Assembly (NCBI RefSeq): GCF_012044895.1 | Contig: NZ_CP050695.1 | Coordinates: forward strand, 1,518,501 to 1,582,500 | Direction: 5' to 3' | DNA: 64,000 bases | Source: Aquisalimonas sp. 2447 | Lineage (GTDB): Bacteria > Pseudomonadota > Gammaproteobacteria > Nitrococcales > Aquisalimonadaceae | Part shown: piece after piece, positions 42,732 to 51,442 of the stretch | How positions within the stretch are numbered: the stretch's first letter is position 1 | Layout: every line of letters starts with the position of its first letter | The notes under the pieces: generated by a model | What the model saw: only the letters and a program-made list of their open reading frames with translations | Told to the model about the DNA's origin: nothing | The model's database searches: none | Program-made: the position numbers and the translations under genes

Positions 42732-43985
42732 TCAGGAACAGTACGCCCCGGCAGCGCGCAGATCCTCCAGACGCTTCGGGCCGATGCCGTCCACTGCCTG
42801 GAGTGCAGAGAGATTTTCCACGGGGCGAAGAGCAACGACCGCCTGGGCCCGCTCCGGTCCGAGATGCGGCAGCGTCTGGAGTTCCTCCAGTGTGGCCGTG
42901 TTGAGATCAATGCTATCGGAGACAGTTTGCGTTTCCGGCGCCGGGGCGGCCGGTGCCGGCGAGGTCTCCGGCTCGGCTTCGACTTCCTGCAGTCGCACTC
43001 CGGCAAAGTCGGCGAAGACCTCCAGCAATTCCTCCTGCAGCACCGTGCGTGGCCCGTCCTCCAAGGCCAAGTCATCGGCCTGCAGGAGCACCTCGGCGAG
43101 TTCGTCCGCGGGTAGGGCACTCAGGTGTCGGGCGAGTACGGCAACAACCGTGTGTGGGCTGAGTGGGTGTTCTCTTCCGCCGTCGCCGCGGGCCGCCTCC
43201 AGGCTTGAGGCTGTCGGGTCCAGTTCCTGGAGTGCGGGCGCAAGCGCAGGGAAGCAGGCATTCTCCGCAGACAACTGCTCGCGCAATGCGGCCGCGATCT
43301 CCGGGGCTGTTCGCCCGCGCCCCCAGCCCAAGTAGGCCAGGAGCCACCCCGCCCGGTGCGCCTCGACACTCCACCGTTGGATCGGCGGCCGGAAGGTGAG
43401 ATCGGTATCCGGCAGCGTCTGCTCAAGACGCCGGTTGCGACGACGGCGCTGGAAGACGTGCCAGGCATAGGGCGCCGCCACGATCAGCCGGTAAGCCATC
43501 CCGCCCACGGCGAGGAGCAGCCGGACGGCGCCGATGAGGATGGCGACGACCAACTGGATTGCAGCCACGGCGGCGGCGAAGAGCATGTAGACGACCTGGA
43601 CCTGTGCTGCCGTCTTGCCGCGCACCTGGACGCCGGCGAGCTTGGCCGATGAGCGGTTGGGCCGGATCCAGTTGAACGAGCCAAGCCTGTTGCGCGTTGA
43701 GACCGTCGCCCCGGTCTTCGACAGGTTCAGGCGAAACGGCCCCGAGCGGTAGCGCCCGCGCAGGATGAAGCGGCCGTTCTGGAATGCCACCTGGGTGTTG
43801 TTGAGGGGTGTGGTCGAGAGACGAAACCCGCGTGAGGTGTTGGCAGTGACGTTCACGCCGGCGGCCTTGGTTTGGGCCCGCAGGGCAATCCCACCGGTGC
43901 GACTGGCTCGCAGGTAGCGCCCACGATGCTCGATCCGGCGCTGTTTCCCGTAGGCGTCCTTCTTGCCGAGGTTGAGAAAACCCAT
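42732..43985 (-). CDS. Membrane protein with C-terminal helix-hairpin-helix
   Basis: 417 residues from the ATG at 43985 (MGFLNLGKKDAYGKQRRI). The N-terminal 120 residues are beta-rich and basic, with repeated short blocks (GRYLRAS, GRFILRGRYRSGPFRLNLSK) like DUF4236-type domains. A hydrophobic stretch (VVYMLFAAAVAAIQLVVAIL onwards, about residues 130-175) should span the membrane. The last 60 residues are a ComEA-like double HhH (NTATLEELQTLPHLGPERA, LQAVDGIGPKRLEDLR) that usually binds DNA backbone. A membrane anchor plus a DNA-binding tail is unusual and could tether DNA at the envelope. WYL regulator 2 follows in the same direction. Confidence 0.65.
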   Translation of the reverse strand: MGFLNLGKKDAYGKQRRIEHRGRYLRASRTGGIALRAQTKAAGVNVTANTSRGFRLSTTPLNNTQVAFQNGRFILRGRYRSGPFRLNLSKTGATVSTRNRLGSFNWIRPNRSSAKLAGVQVRGKTAAQVQVVYMLFAAAVAAIQLVVAILIGAVRLLLAVGGMAYRLIVAAPYAWHVFQRRRRNRRLEQTLPDTDLTFRPPIQRWSVEAHRAGWLLAYLGWGRGRTAPEIAAALREQLSAENACFPALAPALQELDPTASSLEAARGDGGREHPLSPHTVVAVLARHLSALPADELAEVLLQADDLALEDGPRTVLQEELLEVFADFAGVRLQEVEAEPETSPAPAAPAPETQTVSDSIDLNTATLEELQTLPHLGPERAQAVVALRPVENLSALQAVDGIGPKRLEDLRAAGAYCS

Positions 43986-44035
43986 GAATGCTCCGGCTGT
44001 GCCCGCCACCTAATGTGCCATGGGACTCCGCGTTA

Positions 44036-44054
44036 GGCGACAGCAGATGTCGGA
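44036..44054. promoter_or_regulatory. Possible regulon operator copy 9 (GGCGAC-N7-GTCGGA)
   Basis: One mismatch per arm to the TGCGAC/GTCGCA consensus, same seven-base spacer, 51 bases before the HHH membrane protein start, the distance seen at other sites. Confidence 0.4.
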
Positions 44055-44122
44055 ATCTTCCGGCATCGGCCATCTTTGCTTTTCCCCTATTTCTAAACCG
44101 CGAAATTGTCGAGGCACCCTAG

Positions 44123-47100
44123 TTACTTCAACGAGTCGGCAACCTCAAGATACCTACAAAACGCATTAGCAAGCATAATTTGACGTGGCGTCTTGCAGTC
44201 CGCCTCAAACGCGTGAGGGGAAGCTACAAGTATCGCGAGACACTTTGCCCTTGATATTGCGACGTTGAAGCGGTTCGCGCTGTAGAGGAACTCCGTGCCG
44301 CGGGGGGCATCGCTGTAACTGGAGGTTGCCATTGAGTAGATCGCGACTGGGGCTTCCTGACCTTGGAACTTGTCCACGGTGCCGACGTTGGCACCTGAGA
44401 TGCGGTCTCGAATCTCGAAGACCTGAGCGTTGTAGGGCGTGATGATGAGAATGTCGTCCAGCGTTAGTGGTTTTTCGTGGCCGTTCCTGTCCGTCCAGCG
44501 CGGCTGACCATCGAGGAGGTCAGCAATTAGCCGTTTTATTGCCTCCGCTTCTTCGATGGAGGAGTTCTGATTCCCCTCATGGGGCACGGGCAAGTAGCGG
44601 AGTCCGCTTCCCTGGACGTTGCCGCTCGCGTGAATAGCTTGCTGTGCACAGTCCTCGTGGGCTATCAGCTTATTATTGTAGAAGAGTTCGGAGCTGAATC
44701 CGCAGATCTCTGGGTGCATCCGCCAACTCTTCTCCAGGAAGACCCCTTGGTCTTCGGGTATCGTTTGATGTTCGGCAAGAATGTGCTCCAGCGCCGAAGC
44801 ATCCGTCCCGTCTGGGTGTGAGCCCTGTATCGGCTGATCAAGCTGTTGCGGGTCGCCAAGCAGGATCAGCGTTTGCGCGCTTTGCGCGACCGCTAGCACA
44901 TTCGCCAATGACATTTGCGCGGCTTCATCAATGACGAGCACGTCAAGAGTTTCAAAACCTTCCGGGCGAGACCACACGAAGCTAGTGGCGCCAGCGACTT
45001 GGCACCGTCCACTGACGACCTCTCGGAAAAACGGCTCGTTATTCGTGAAGAAGCTAATTTGCTCGTGCTCGGTTTGTCGTTGGTTCACCTTTAGAGCATA
45101 AGAGAGGTCAACTGCACTCTCGGCTGCAGCCTCTATTACTTTCTCTAGTAAGTTCCTGATCACCTTGTGACTATTGGCGGTAATGCCGATCGTCTTTCCC
45201 TGTTCAGCAAGCCGACAAATCATGCGTGCGCCGGTGAACGACTTGCCAGTACCGGGTGGTCCTTGGATTGGATACACGCCGCCATCCAACAAGTCAGTGG
45301 CGCGTAAACCGGCGTCCAATGCTGCCTCGTTGGCTTGACGGATTGGTTGTTCCTGAATCGGCGGGGGCTCTCGTAGTAATAGTGCCCGCGCCGCCTGGTA
45401 CGCACCGTCGCCTTCGATACCATGTTCTGCGACGTACTCACCGAGGCGGAAAAGGGCGTCGGCTTGTTGTTGAGTTGGGAAGTCCTCGTAGGTGTAGATG
45501 GCCTCAGGGTCGATGTCGGCGGTAGCCCGCTTTTTCTGGATATCGATAGTCTGCCTTGCAGTGGATACGGCAACTGCTTGACCGACGTGCTCACCACGAA
45601 CTTCGTAAAGCGGTTCATTGCCGCGCAGATCCGTTTCCTGAACTGGAAACTCATACCGATGGATCGGGATCCCGGTGTTGCTCTGGCCGACAGTGTCAAT
45701 GAACCTGAGCTGCGCGAGCGCGGCCCGTTCATCGACGAGTTCGTCCGCACTCAGACTACGAAGACGGAAATACTCCCATAAGGAAGCTTTTTTCTCGCGA
45801 TGGTGCCATCCGAGTACGTGCGCGAGGATCCAGCGTGCATGTTGCGTCTCGGTCCTGGCCTCCGGTTCGGCCGGCACATCATTTGTAAGCCGCTCGATGA
45901 GCGCCTGGACTCGTTCTTCCTGTTCTGTCAGTTGTTCACTCGCTTCATTCCCTAGTTTCGGGCGGGGCAGGTCAATGCCCTGTCCAAGCAACTCGACGCG
46001 TCGTTGCTCAAGCCAGTCGCGCAGTGCCGCGGTCGACGCGCAGTCGTCCGCGTTATAGGCCTGGACCGTTGCTCGGTCCGCGTCGCTGATGGACCGCCCA
46101 TCGCCAAGTTCCAGAGCCGCCTGTACGCTGGCGAGGGCGTTGTTCGCGTCAGCAAGATCTGTTTCGCGGGAGTACCCGTAGAGCGACTCCAGCTTCTTGA
46201 TGGAATAGCTCTCAACGCCCACGCGCACCCCGTTTCGCACCGCGCTGTACAGATCGACGAATGATCGGGCACGCAGGAGGTCGTCGAGTTCGCGTTCGCG
46301 GGTTGCATAGCGCCCCATCAACCGCTTCAGCGCGCCAGGCTCGTAGGGCGCGAAGTGGTAGACGTGAAGGTCTGGATGTTCCTGGCGACGCGCTGTCAAA
46401 AAATCAATGAACCGCTCGAAGATGGTTTTCTCACTCTCGCGATCGGTCGCCCACTCAGCAACGTATACCCAGGAGCCGTCATGCTCGCGGTACTGGTACC
46501 CGAAGAGGTACTCGAGCCCATGCTCACCGGCGAAGGGGTCTCCCTCGATATCGAAAAACACGTCGCCATCGGAGGGCTCGGGAAGTAGGCAAAGCCCGGT
46601 TTCCGGTTCTATCGCGAGCAACTCGTATAGAATTCGCCCCGCTTGTTCCGACTCAATTTGGATCCGTGCCTGCTCGCGTGCCTTCTCATAAGAGGTGGTC
46701 GAGCCACGTTTTGGCTTCCATGGCATCGGGGTTGGCATTTGGGCGAGATCGGTGCGTGTTGCGATCCCTTTCGCTGACAGTTCCTTTATCTGCGTTTGGG
46801 TGATGCCGGCGACAAGGCATAAGTGATCATCGTCCCGGCGTTGCTGCTCGCAGTGCTCCTGCCAGCGACAAACGTCGCAGTGTTCTTTCGGAGCCGGGTA
46901 GGTGTCGGGTGTCTCTGGCCTGGTCGCAAACTTTTCTGTGGTCTGCTTCACGCGTCTGTAGTAGGCAGAGTACTCCGAGACTCGGAATGCCTCGGGCTGG
47001 AAATCGCTCCAGGGCGGTACGACATACACGTACTCGGGGGCAACGCCCTGCATCTGCGCCAGCAGGTCGGCATAAAGGCAAAGTTGGAGCACGGTGCCTG

Positions 47101-47524
47101 CCTTGGTCTCGCGCGCGAGCTTGGTGTCGTAGATTTCGTAAGACCACCCACCGAGGACGCTTGGTTTCTCCACGCGTTGCAGCACATCGGCGCGGCCTGC
47201 CCAACGGTCGCCATGTAGCGCAGCTTGGGTAATGACATCCCGCCCCTGCCGCATCTGCTCGAGCGTGTCCGCCACGGCGTCGCGCGTAACATCGACGCCT
47301 TCGATCTCTGCGACAGAGAGTCCGTGCTCGCGTAAGTGCTCAACGAAAGCCGTCTCGTGCCGGCGCCCACGCTCACGAAGGATCTCCAGGAGGGGATCCC
47401 ACCGGTGGGGTGGCGATAGGCTGCCTGAGGCAACGCTGAGGTCCAGAGTGGTCAGGTGGTCGCAGTTAACGTGGCCCACCAGATCGGATGCGCTAAGGGT
47501 GATCGAACCGTTGGAAATTTGCAT
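44123..47524 (-). CDS. TM0106-type RecB-like nuclease / UPF1-like helicase
   Basis: 1133 residues from the ATG at 47524 (MQISNGSITLSASDLVGHV). Three domains are visible. An N-terminal RecB-like nuclease has YEIYDTKLARETKAGTVLQL and a Cys cluster (CDVCRWQEHCEQQ) of Fe-S type. A central RNase-H-like domain has VFFDIEGDPF and later HFAPYEPGALKRL. A C-terminal SF1 helicase has IQGPPGTGKSFTG, LVIDEAAQMSLAN, LLGDPQQLDQP, KFQGQEAPVAIYS and FNVAISRAK. This TM0106/Dna2-like layout recurs in mobile and defence regions. It is single-gene, with no operon partner; the gap before the integrase follows. Confidence 0.82.
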   Translation of the reverse strand: MQISNGSITLSASDLVGHVNCDHLTTLDLSVASGSLSPPHRWDPLLEILRERGRRHETAFVEHLREHGLSVAEIEGVDVTRDAVADTLEQMRQGRDVITQAALHGDRWAGRADVLQRVEKPSVLGGWSYEIYDTKLARETKAGTVLQLCLYADLLAQMQGVAPEYVYVVPPWSDFQPEAFRVSEYSAYYRRVKQTTEKFATRPETPDTYPAPKEHCDVCRWQEHCEQQRRDDDHLCLVAGITQTQIKELSAKGIATRTDLAQMPTPMPWKPKRGSTTSYEKAREQARIQIESEQAGRILYELLAIEPETGLCLLPEPSDGDVFFDIEGDPFAGEHGLEYLFGYQYREHDGSWVYVAEWATDRESEKTIFERFIDFLTARRQEHPDLHVYHFAPYEPGALKRLMGRYATRERELDDLLRARSFVDLYSAVRNGVRVGVESYSIKKLESLYGYSRETDLADANNALASVQAALELGDGRSISDADRATVQAYNADDCASTAALRDWLEQRRVELLGQGIDLPRPKLGNEASEQLTEQEERVQALIERLTNDVPAEPEARTETQHARWILAHVLGWHHREKKASLWEYFRLRSLSADELVDERAALAQLRFIDTVGQSNTGIPIHRYEFPVQETDLRGNEPLYEVRGEHVGQAVAVSTARQTIDIQKKRATADIDPEAIYTYEDFPTQQQADALFRLGEYVAEHGIEGDGAYQAARALLLREPPPIQEQPIRQANEAALDAGLRATDLLDGGVYPIQGPPGTGKSFTGARMICRLAEQGKTIGITANSHKVIRNLLEKVIEAAAESAVDLSYALKVNQRQTEHEQISFFTNNEPFFREVVSGRCQVAGATSFVWSRPEGFETLDVLVIDEAAQMSLANVLAVAQSAQTLILLGDPQQLDQPIQGSHPDGTDASALEHILAEHQTIPEDQGVFLEKSWRMHPEICGFSSELFYNNKLIAHEDCAQQAIHASGNVQGSGLRYLPVPHEGNQNSSIEEAEAIKRLIADLLDGQPRWTDRNGHEKPLTLDDILIITPYNAQVFEIRDRISGANVGTVDKFQGQEAPVAIYSMATSSYSDAPRGTEFLYSANRFNVAISRAKCLAILVASPHAFEADCKTPRQIMLANAFCRYLEVADSLK

Positions 47525-47867
47525 GGCGCACACGGTATCGGCGGGTCGGCTGAGTGTCTACTCCAGGGCGTTCCGCCGCTTCCTCTCCGGTGCACTCGGC
47601 TTTTTTCACTCGGCTGAAACGACCATCGGGGTGGAATCGTCCGGGTGGATACAAGAAAAGGTCACGCGGGATATTTGCGTTCTCCTGCAGCGGATCGCAG
47701 CGCCGCATTACCCGCAGCAGGGCAGGGTTGGCAAATCGCCCTGGACGGCGTGGTCGGACAGCGAAGTGGAGGGTGAAGCTGTGATGGGTCCTGCACGGGG
47801 TGGCGATGGCGAGCAGGAGGCCGGCCAGGGGTGCCGGCCGGCCAAGCAATCACTGCAGATGGGCCGA
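47525..47867. other. Gap between nuclease-helicase and integrase
   Basis: About 340 bases with no supported gene. GGCCGGC and GCCGGCC pair across a seven-base loop at 47819-47839, just after the integrase stop codon, and may help end its transcript although no T-run follows. Confidence 0.5.
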
Positions 47868-49013
47868 TCAGGTCAACTGATCCCCGCGAACGCGGTGTAG
47901 ATCCCGGGCGATGTCCGCCGCAATCGGGTGCGTGTAGCGCATCAGCATGCGCATGTCGGCGTGACCGGAAACCGCCATGGTCTGCCGGATATCCAGGCCG
48001 TCGCCCATCAGGTGGGTGATGGCGTGGTGACGGAGATCGTGCAGGCGAAGATCCGCGAGCACATGGGGGCTCGGTTTGAGGCCTTCGGCTTTGCACTCGA
48101 GTTCGTAGATGGCCCGGGCGCGCTGGACCGCCCGACGCCACGCAGTCTTCAGCGCCTGGTAGTCGTGGCCGTTGAACACCGGCCCGAACCCTTCCGCTGG
48201 CGGCGCCATGGCGTGCAGGGCGTTGAGCGAGGCGGGCGGGAGTGGCACCGAGCGCGAGCGCCGGGACTTCGTTCTGCGGATGCGCGCGACGTGTTCGGTC
48301 CAGTCGATGTCTTCCCAGCGCAGCGAGAGGGTCTCCGAGGCGCGCAGCCCCACATCGAGGCAGATCTCGAAGGCGTGTAACGGCCAGGCGGTCCGCGGCG
48401 GGCGGAGTCCATCGGGAAGCGTGGCTTCCGGGTCCAGCGAGCGGCGTAGGAGCGAGGCTTCCTGCCGGCTGAGAATCCGGGAGCGCTCGGACTCCTCGTC
48501 TTCTCTCGGCAGCTCCAGGCCCGCCGTCGTGGAGAACGGATTGTAGGGGAGGTCGGTGAAGCCCCACAGCTCGGTGCGGGCCTTGTTCACGGCGCGCGCC
48601 ACGAGTCCGACCTGTTTTTTGACGGTCCCGGGGCGGCGGCCGCTACGGTTGAGGGCTTCGACCCAGCGCTGGACGTCGACGACGCGGATCTCACCGAGCA
48701 GGAAGTCACGCAGGGGGTGGCCGCCTTTGTCTGCGTCCTTGAGCCAGGTCCGGATCTGGCTTTGCTCCTGCGCCTCGCCGCGGTGCTTGGGGCACTCGTA
48801 CTCGCTGTAGACCTCGAGCAGCTCACCGAGGGTGATGGTATAGCTCGGCGACTGGGGTGCCTCAGTGTGCGCGCCTTTGTCGATCGCCACTTCGGTCTCG
48901 CGCGCCCAGCGCTCGGCGTCCTTGCGCCGAGCGAACGTGCGGCTCATCGGCGCGGCGTCGGCCCGCCGAATGCGCACTCGAATCTTCTTTCCCTTCCGCT
49001 CGAACGTTGCCAT
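47868..49013 (-). CDS. Tyrosine-type site-specific integrase
   Basis: 381 residues from the ATG at 49013 (MATFERKGKKIRVRIRR); longer in-frame extensions run into the tRNA and are not coding. The N-terminal arm-binding domain is basic, a core-binding domain follows, and the catalytic domain has the first Arg in DVGLRASETLSLRW, HDLRHHAITHLM (HxxR) and the Tyr in SGHADMRMLMRYTHP. The gene reads away from tRNA-Val, about 140 bases from its 3' end, the usual layout of tRNA-inserted genomic islands. It should recombine the tRNA 3' end with a copy at the far island end. Confidence 0.92.
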   Translation of the reverse strand: MATFERKGKKIRVRIRRADAAPMSRTFARRKDAERWARETEVAIDKGAHTEAPQSPSYTITLGELLEVYSEYECPKHRGEAQEQSQIRTWLKDADKGGHPLRDFLLGEIRVVDVQRWVEALNRSGRRPGTVKKQVGLVARAVNKARTELWGFTDLPYNPFSTTAGLELPREDEESERSRILSRQEASLLRRSLDPEATLPDGLRPPRTAWPLHAFEICLDVGLRASETLSLRWEDIDWTEHVARIRRTKSRRSRSVPLPPASLNALHAMAPPAEGFGPVFNGHDYQALKTAWRRAVQRARAIYELECKAEGLKPSPHVLADLRLHDLRHHAITHLMGDGLDIRQTMAVSGHADMRMLMRYTHPIAADIARDLHRVRGDQLT

Positions 49014-49113
49014 AGCGACTCGAACTCCGTCGTATGGCCAGAAGGATGCGTGAAGGTGGCAGGACAAGGAATGTCGTACTGTCCCCAAACTGTCCCCGGT
49101 GGGGTCCCAGACG

Positions 49114-49144
49114 AAAAAAGGGCTTACGGGATTCCCGTAAGCCC
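49114..49144 (-). terminator. Intrinsic terminator of tRNA-Val
   Basis: On the minus strand GGGCTTACGGG pairs perfectly with CCCGTAAGCCC across a three-base loop and is followed by TTTTTT. It lies 10 bases after the tRNA 3' end and separates it from the integrase. Confidence 0.85.
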
Positions 49145-49154
49145 TTGATCTGTC

Positions 49155-49231
49155 TGGTAGGCGCGAGTGGACTCGAACCACCGACCCCCACCATGTCAAG
49201 GTGGTGCTCTAACCAGCTGAGCTACGCGCCT
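49155..49231 (-). tRNA. tRNA-Val (anticodon GAC)
   Basis: 77 bases with encoded CCA. The acceptor stem AGGCGCG pairs with CGCGCCT; T8-A9, the anticodon stem CCACC/GGTGG with loop TTGACAT (anticodon GAC) and the T arm with TTCGAGT are all present. The sequence is very similar to enterobacterial tRNA-Val(GAC). Its 3' end faces the integrase, so it is the likely attachment site of the island. Confidence 0.95.
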
Positions 49232-49249
49232 GTCGTGATTCAGGCCAGC

Positions 49250-49277
49250 ATTCTACAGCCTCCGGACAGCCTGTCAA
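49250..49277 (-). promoter_or_regulatory. Sigma-70 promoter of tRNA-Val
   Basis: On the minus strand TTGACA (complement of 49272-49277), a 16-base spacer and TAGAAT (complement of 49250-49255) end about 18 bases before the tRNA. Confidence 0.8.
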
Positions 49278-49496
49278 CGACAAGTTATCCCTTTGAAATA
49301 ATTGGTTTTTCCCTGCACTCCCCAAACGCTTGGCCGAGCCCAGACCCACCTGCGTCGTTCGGTTGCCACCATAGCACTCCACGGGGCCAGCGATCCTGAG
49401 CCCAAACTGAGCCCATATTGAGACCAACGCCGTCATGGCGTCAGGCGAACTGTTCTGGTTCGGTGAGTACCACCGGATCTTGGGCCCACTGCCTAA

Positions 49497-50698
49497 GGAA
49501 ACGCTGATTTATTCGCCTGCTGCCGTTCCGCGTGCAGGCCTGAGTTGAGATACTAAGCCCTGGTGCACAGCAGCGAGTCCGAGACCGATGCAGCGAAGCT
49601 TCTCTGATCTTGAGTACGCCGGGAAGAAGAAGGTCACCCGCCGGGAGCGATTCCTCAACGGCATCGACGCCGTCGTACCGTGGGCGGCGCTGGTTGCCGA
49701 GCTCGAAGCCTTCTACCCGAAGGGCGGCAAGCGCGGTCGACCGCCGATTGGCCTGGAGCGGATGCTGCGGATGTACATCGCGCAGCAGTGCTTCGGGCTC
49801 TCGGACGAAGGCATCGAGGACGCCATCTACGACAGCCAGGCGATCCGGCAGTTTGTTGGTATCGACCTGGCCCGAGAGGACGCCCCGGATGCGACCACGC
49901 TGCTCAAGTTCCGGCGTCTGTTGGAGCGCCACGGGCTCACCCGCACCATCTTCGAAGCCATCAACGCGCACCTTGCCGAACAGGGCCTGATGCTGCGCGA
50001 GGGCACCATTGTTGATGCCACGCTGATTGCCGCGCCGCCATCGACGAAGAACCGGGACAGCGCCCGGGATCCGGAGATGCACCAGACCAAGAAGGGCAAC
50101 CAGTACTACTTTGGCATGAAGGCGCATGTGGGCAGCGATGCCCACACTGGTCTCGTTCACTCGTTGAAGAGCACGGCGGCCAACGTGGCCGACGTCACCC
50201 AGACGCATCACCTGCTCCACGGTGATGAAGCCGATGTCTTCGGCGACTCGGGCTACCAGGGCGCGGACAAGCGCGCCGAGACCGTGGGCACTGAGGTTGA
50301 CTGGCACATTGCCATGAAGCGCGGTCAGCGCCGAGCACTCACCACCAGCAGTCTCGACCGGCTGCGGGACGCCACTGAGCAGGCCAAGGCGAAAGTACGG
50401 GCGCGTGGCGAGCATGCTTTCCATGTGGTCAAGAACCTCTTCGGGCATCGCAAGGTGCGCTATCGCGGCATTGCCAAGAACGAAGCGCAGCTCTTTGCGC
50501 TGTTCGGTCTTGCGAATCTGGTGCTCGCGCAGCGACGAATGCCGGCGCTCCAAGGGAGGACTCCGTCCTGAGGGCGGAAATCGAGGCGGGAAGACCGCCT
50601 CGATAGGTGAAATCAGGCCGAAATGGCCTCGGTTCCGGCCGATATCCGTCTTCGGCAACCAGTTTTGGGCGCTGAGAAGGCATTAGATCAGCGCTTCC
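49497..50698 (+). mobile_element. IS5-family insertion sequence
   Basis: About 1202 bases. The ends are imperfect inverted repeats: GGAAACGCTGATTTATT at the left and, on the opposite strand, GGAAGCGCTGATCTAAT at the right. The flanks are CTAA (49493-49496) and CTAG (50699-50702), which fit the four-base YTAR target of IS5 elements with one later change. It carries one complete transposase gene. Confidence 0.8.
49588..50571 (+). CDS. IS5-family transposase
   Basis: 327 residues, full length. The N-terminal helix-turn-helix region (RGRPPIGLERMLRMYIAQQC) is followed by DDE-fold motifs: IVDATLIAAP (first Asp), VFGDSGYQGADKR (second Asp) and HAFHVVKNLFGHRKVRYRG (the Glu region ARGEHAFHV). It cuts and joins the element's ends. 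No frameshift is present, so the element may be active. Confidence 0.92.
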   Translation: MQRSFSDLEYAGKKKVTRRERFLNGIDAVVPWAALVAELEAFYPKGGKRGRPPIGLERMLRMYIAQQCFGLSDEGIEDAIYDSQAIRQFVGIDLAREDAPDATTLLKFRRLLERHGLTRTIFEAINAHLAEQGLMLREGTIVDATLIAAPPSTKNRDSARDPEMHQTKKGNQYYFGMKAHVGSDAHTGLVHSLKSTAANVADVTQTHHLLHGDEADVFGDSGYQGADKRAETVGTEVDWHIAMKRGQRRALTTSSLDRLRDATEQAKAKVRARGEHAFHVVKNLFGHRKVRYRGIAKNEAQLFALFGLANLVLAQRRMPALQGRTPS

Positions 50699-50816
50699 CT
50701 AGTTCTTGCGTTCATTGTTCGTCATTCCTGTCTGTTGACTGCTTGACGCGTCACCGACCCCGTTGCTGTGTAGGGCATGCAACGCGAGCCTCGGTGATCA
50801 CAGATCTGCAAATGGT

Positions 50817-51179
50817 CTATTTGGAGGAAAGAGAACGACTCGGCGGACCGCGAGCAAGCGGCAGATAGTATTTCGAATCAACAGTACCAGGATGATCGGA
50901 GCTTGAGATCCCAAGCTCGACGGGGGTGGGAGAGTTCGTGACAGAATCAACGGGCCCGTCAGACGCAGAGCTCGTACACCACGGGCAGCGGGAATCGTGA
51001 TCCTCGTCGTGCGCGTGATCGCGATCGTCGAGGGCGACCATGACTGTCTTGGTGCCATCGGCCGTGCACAGCGTCTGCTCAATGACCGTCGCGGGTTCGG
51101 ACGAATGCACACACGTCAGCGGGAAGAGCCCGAGGACGACAATCAGCAGAGCATGGAGCGATGGCCGAGCATGCCTCAT
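50817..51179 (-). CDS. DUF2946-like exported protein
   Basis: 120 residues from the ATG at 51179. A hydrophobic N-terminal segment (LHALLIVVLGLFPLTCVHS) looks like a signal peptide or anchor. Then come QTLCTADGTKTVMVALDD, a His/Asp-rich DHAHDEDHDSRC and the CPWC motif, typical of DUF2946 proteins, which are often linked to copper or heavy-metal genes. No metal-transport genes adjoin it. It lies between the IS5 element and a patch of broken genes, so its original neighbours may be gone. Confidence 0.55.
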   Translation of the reverse strand: MRHARPSLHALLIVVLGLFPLTCVHSSEPATVIEQTLCTADGTKTVMVALDDRDHAHDEDHDSRCPWCTSSASDGPVDSVTNSPTPVELGISSSDHPGTVDSKYYLPLARGPPSRSLSSK

Positions 51180-51280
51180 GGTGTTCGAGCTTAGACCAAC
51201 TTCTGTTTCGATGAAACGCTCGCGGCGGCCTTCTGCCCCTTTGGCAACGAGGATCCACCAGCGGCTCGTCCGGCAAGCAG

Positions 51281-51375
51281 CAGCTCGATGATCCGTATGC
51301 GGCGCTGGGTGTTTCCGCGTCGGCAAGCGATGCCCAGGTCAAGCGGGCCTATCGTCGCCTGCGGAAAGACGCGGC
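51281..51375 (+). pseudogene. J-domain (DnaJ/DjlA-like) fragment
   Basis: Direct translation from 51281 reads QLDDPYAALGVSASASDAQV, then KRAYRRLRKD. This is helices I and II of a J-domain as in DjlA-type co-chaperones, but the HPD motif that should follow is absent and the sequence then loses all similarity. A remnant only. Confidence 0.65.
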
Positions 51376-51442
51376 CGGTCCTTGGTGCCGCAAGACTTTT
51401 GTATTAGTTTTGTAACCATACTGCATCGGTGAAGGGAAGATC

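Noticed and set aside
49441..50658. A 405-codon minus-strand frame across the IS5 element
   Set aside because: It is the antisense of a complete transposase and crosses the IS ends.
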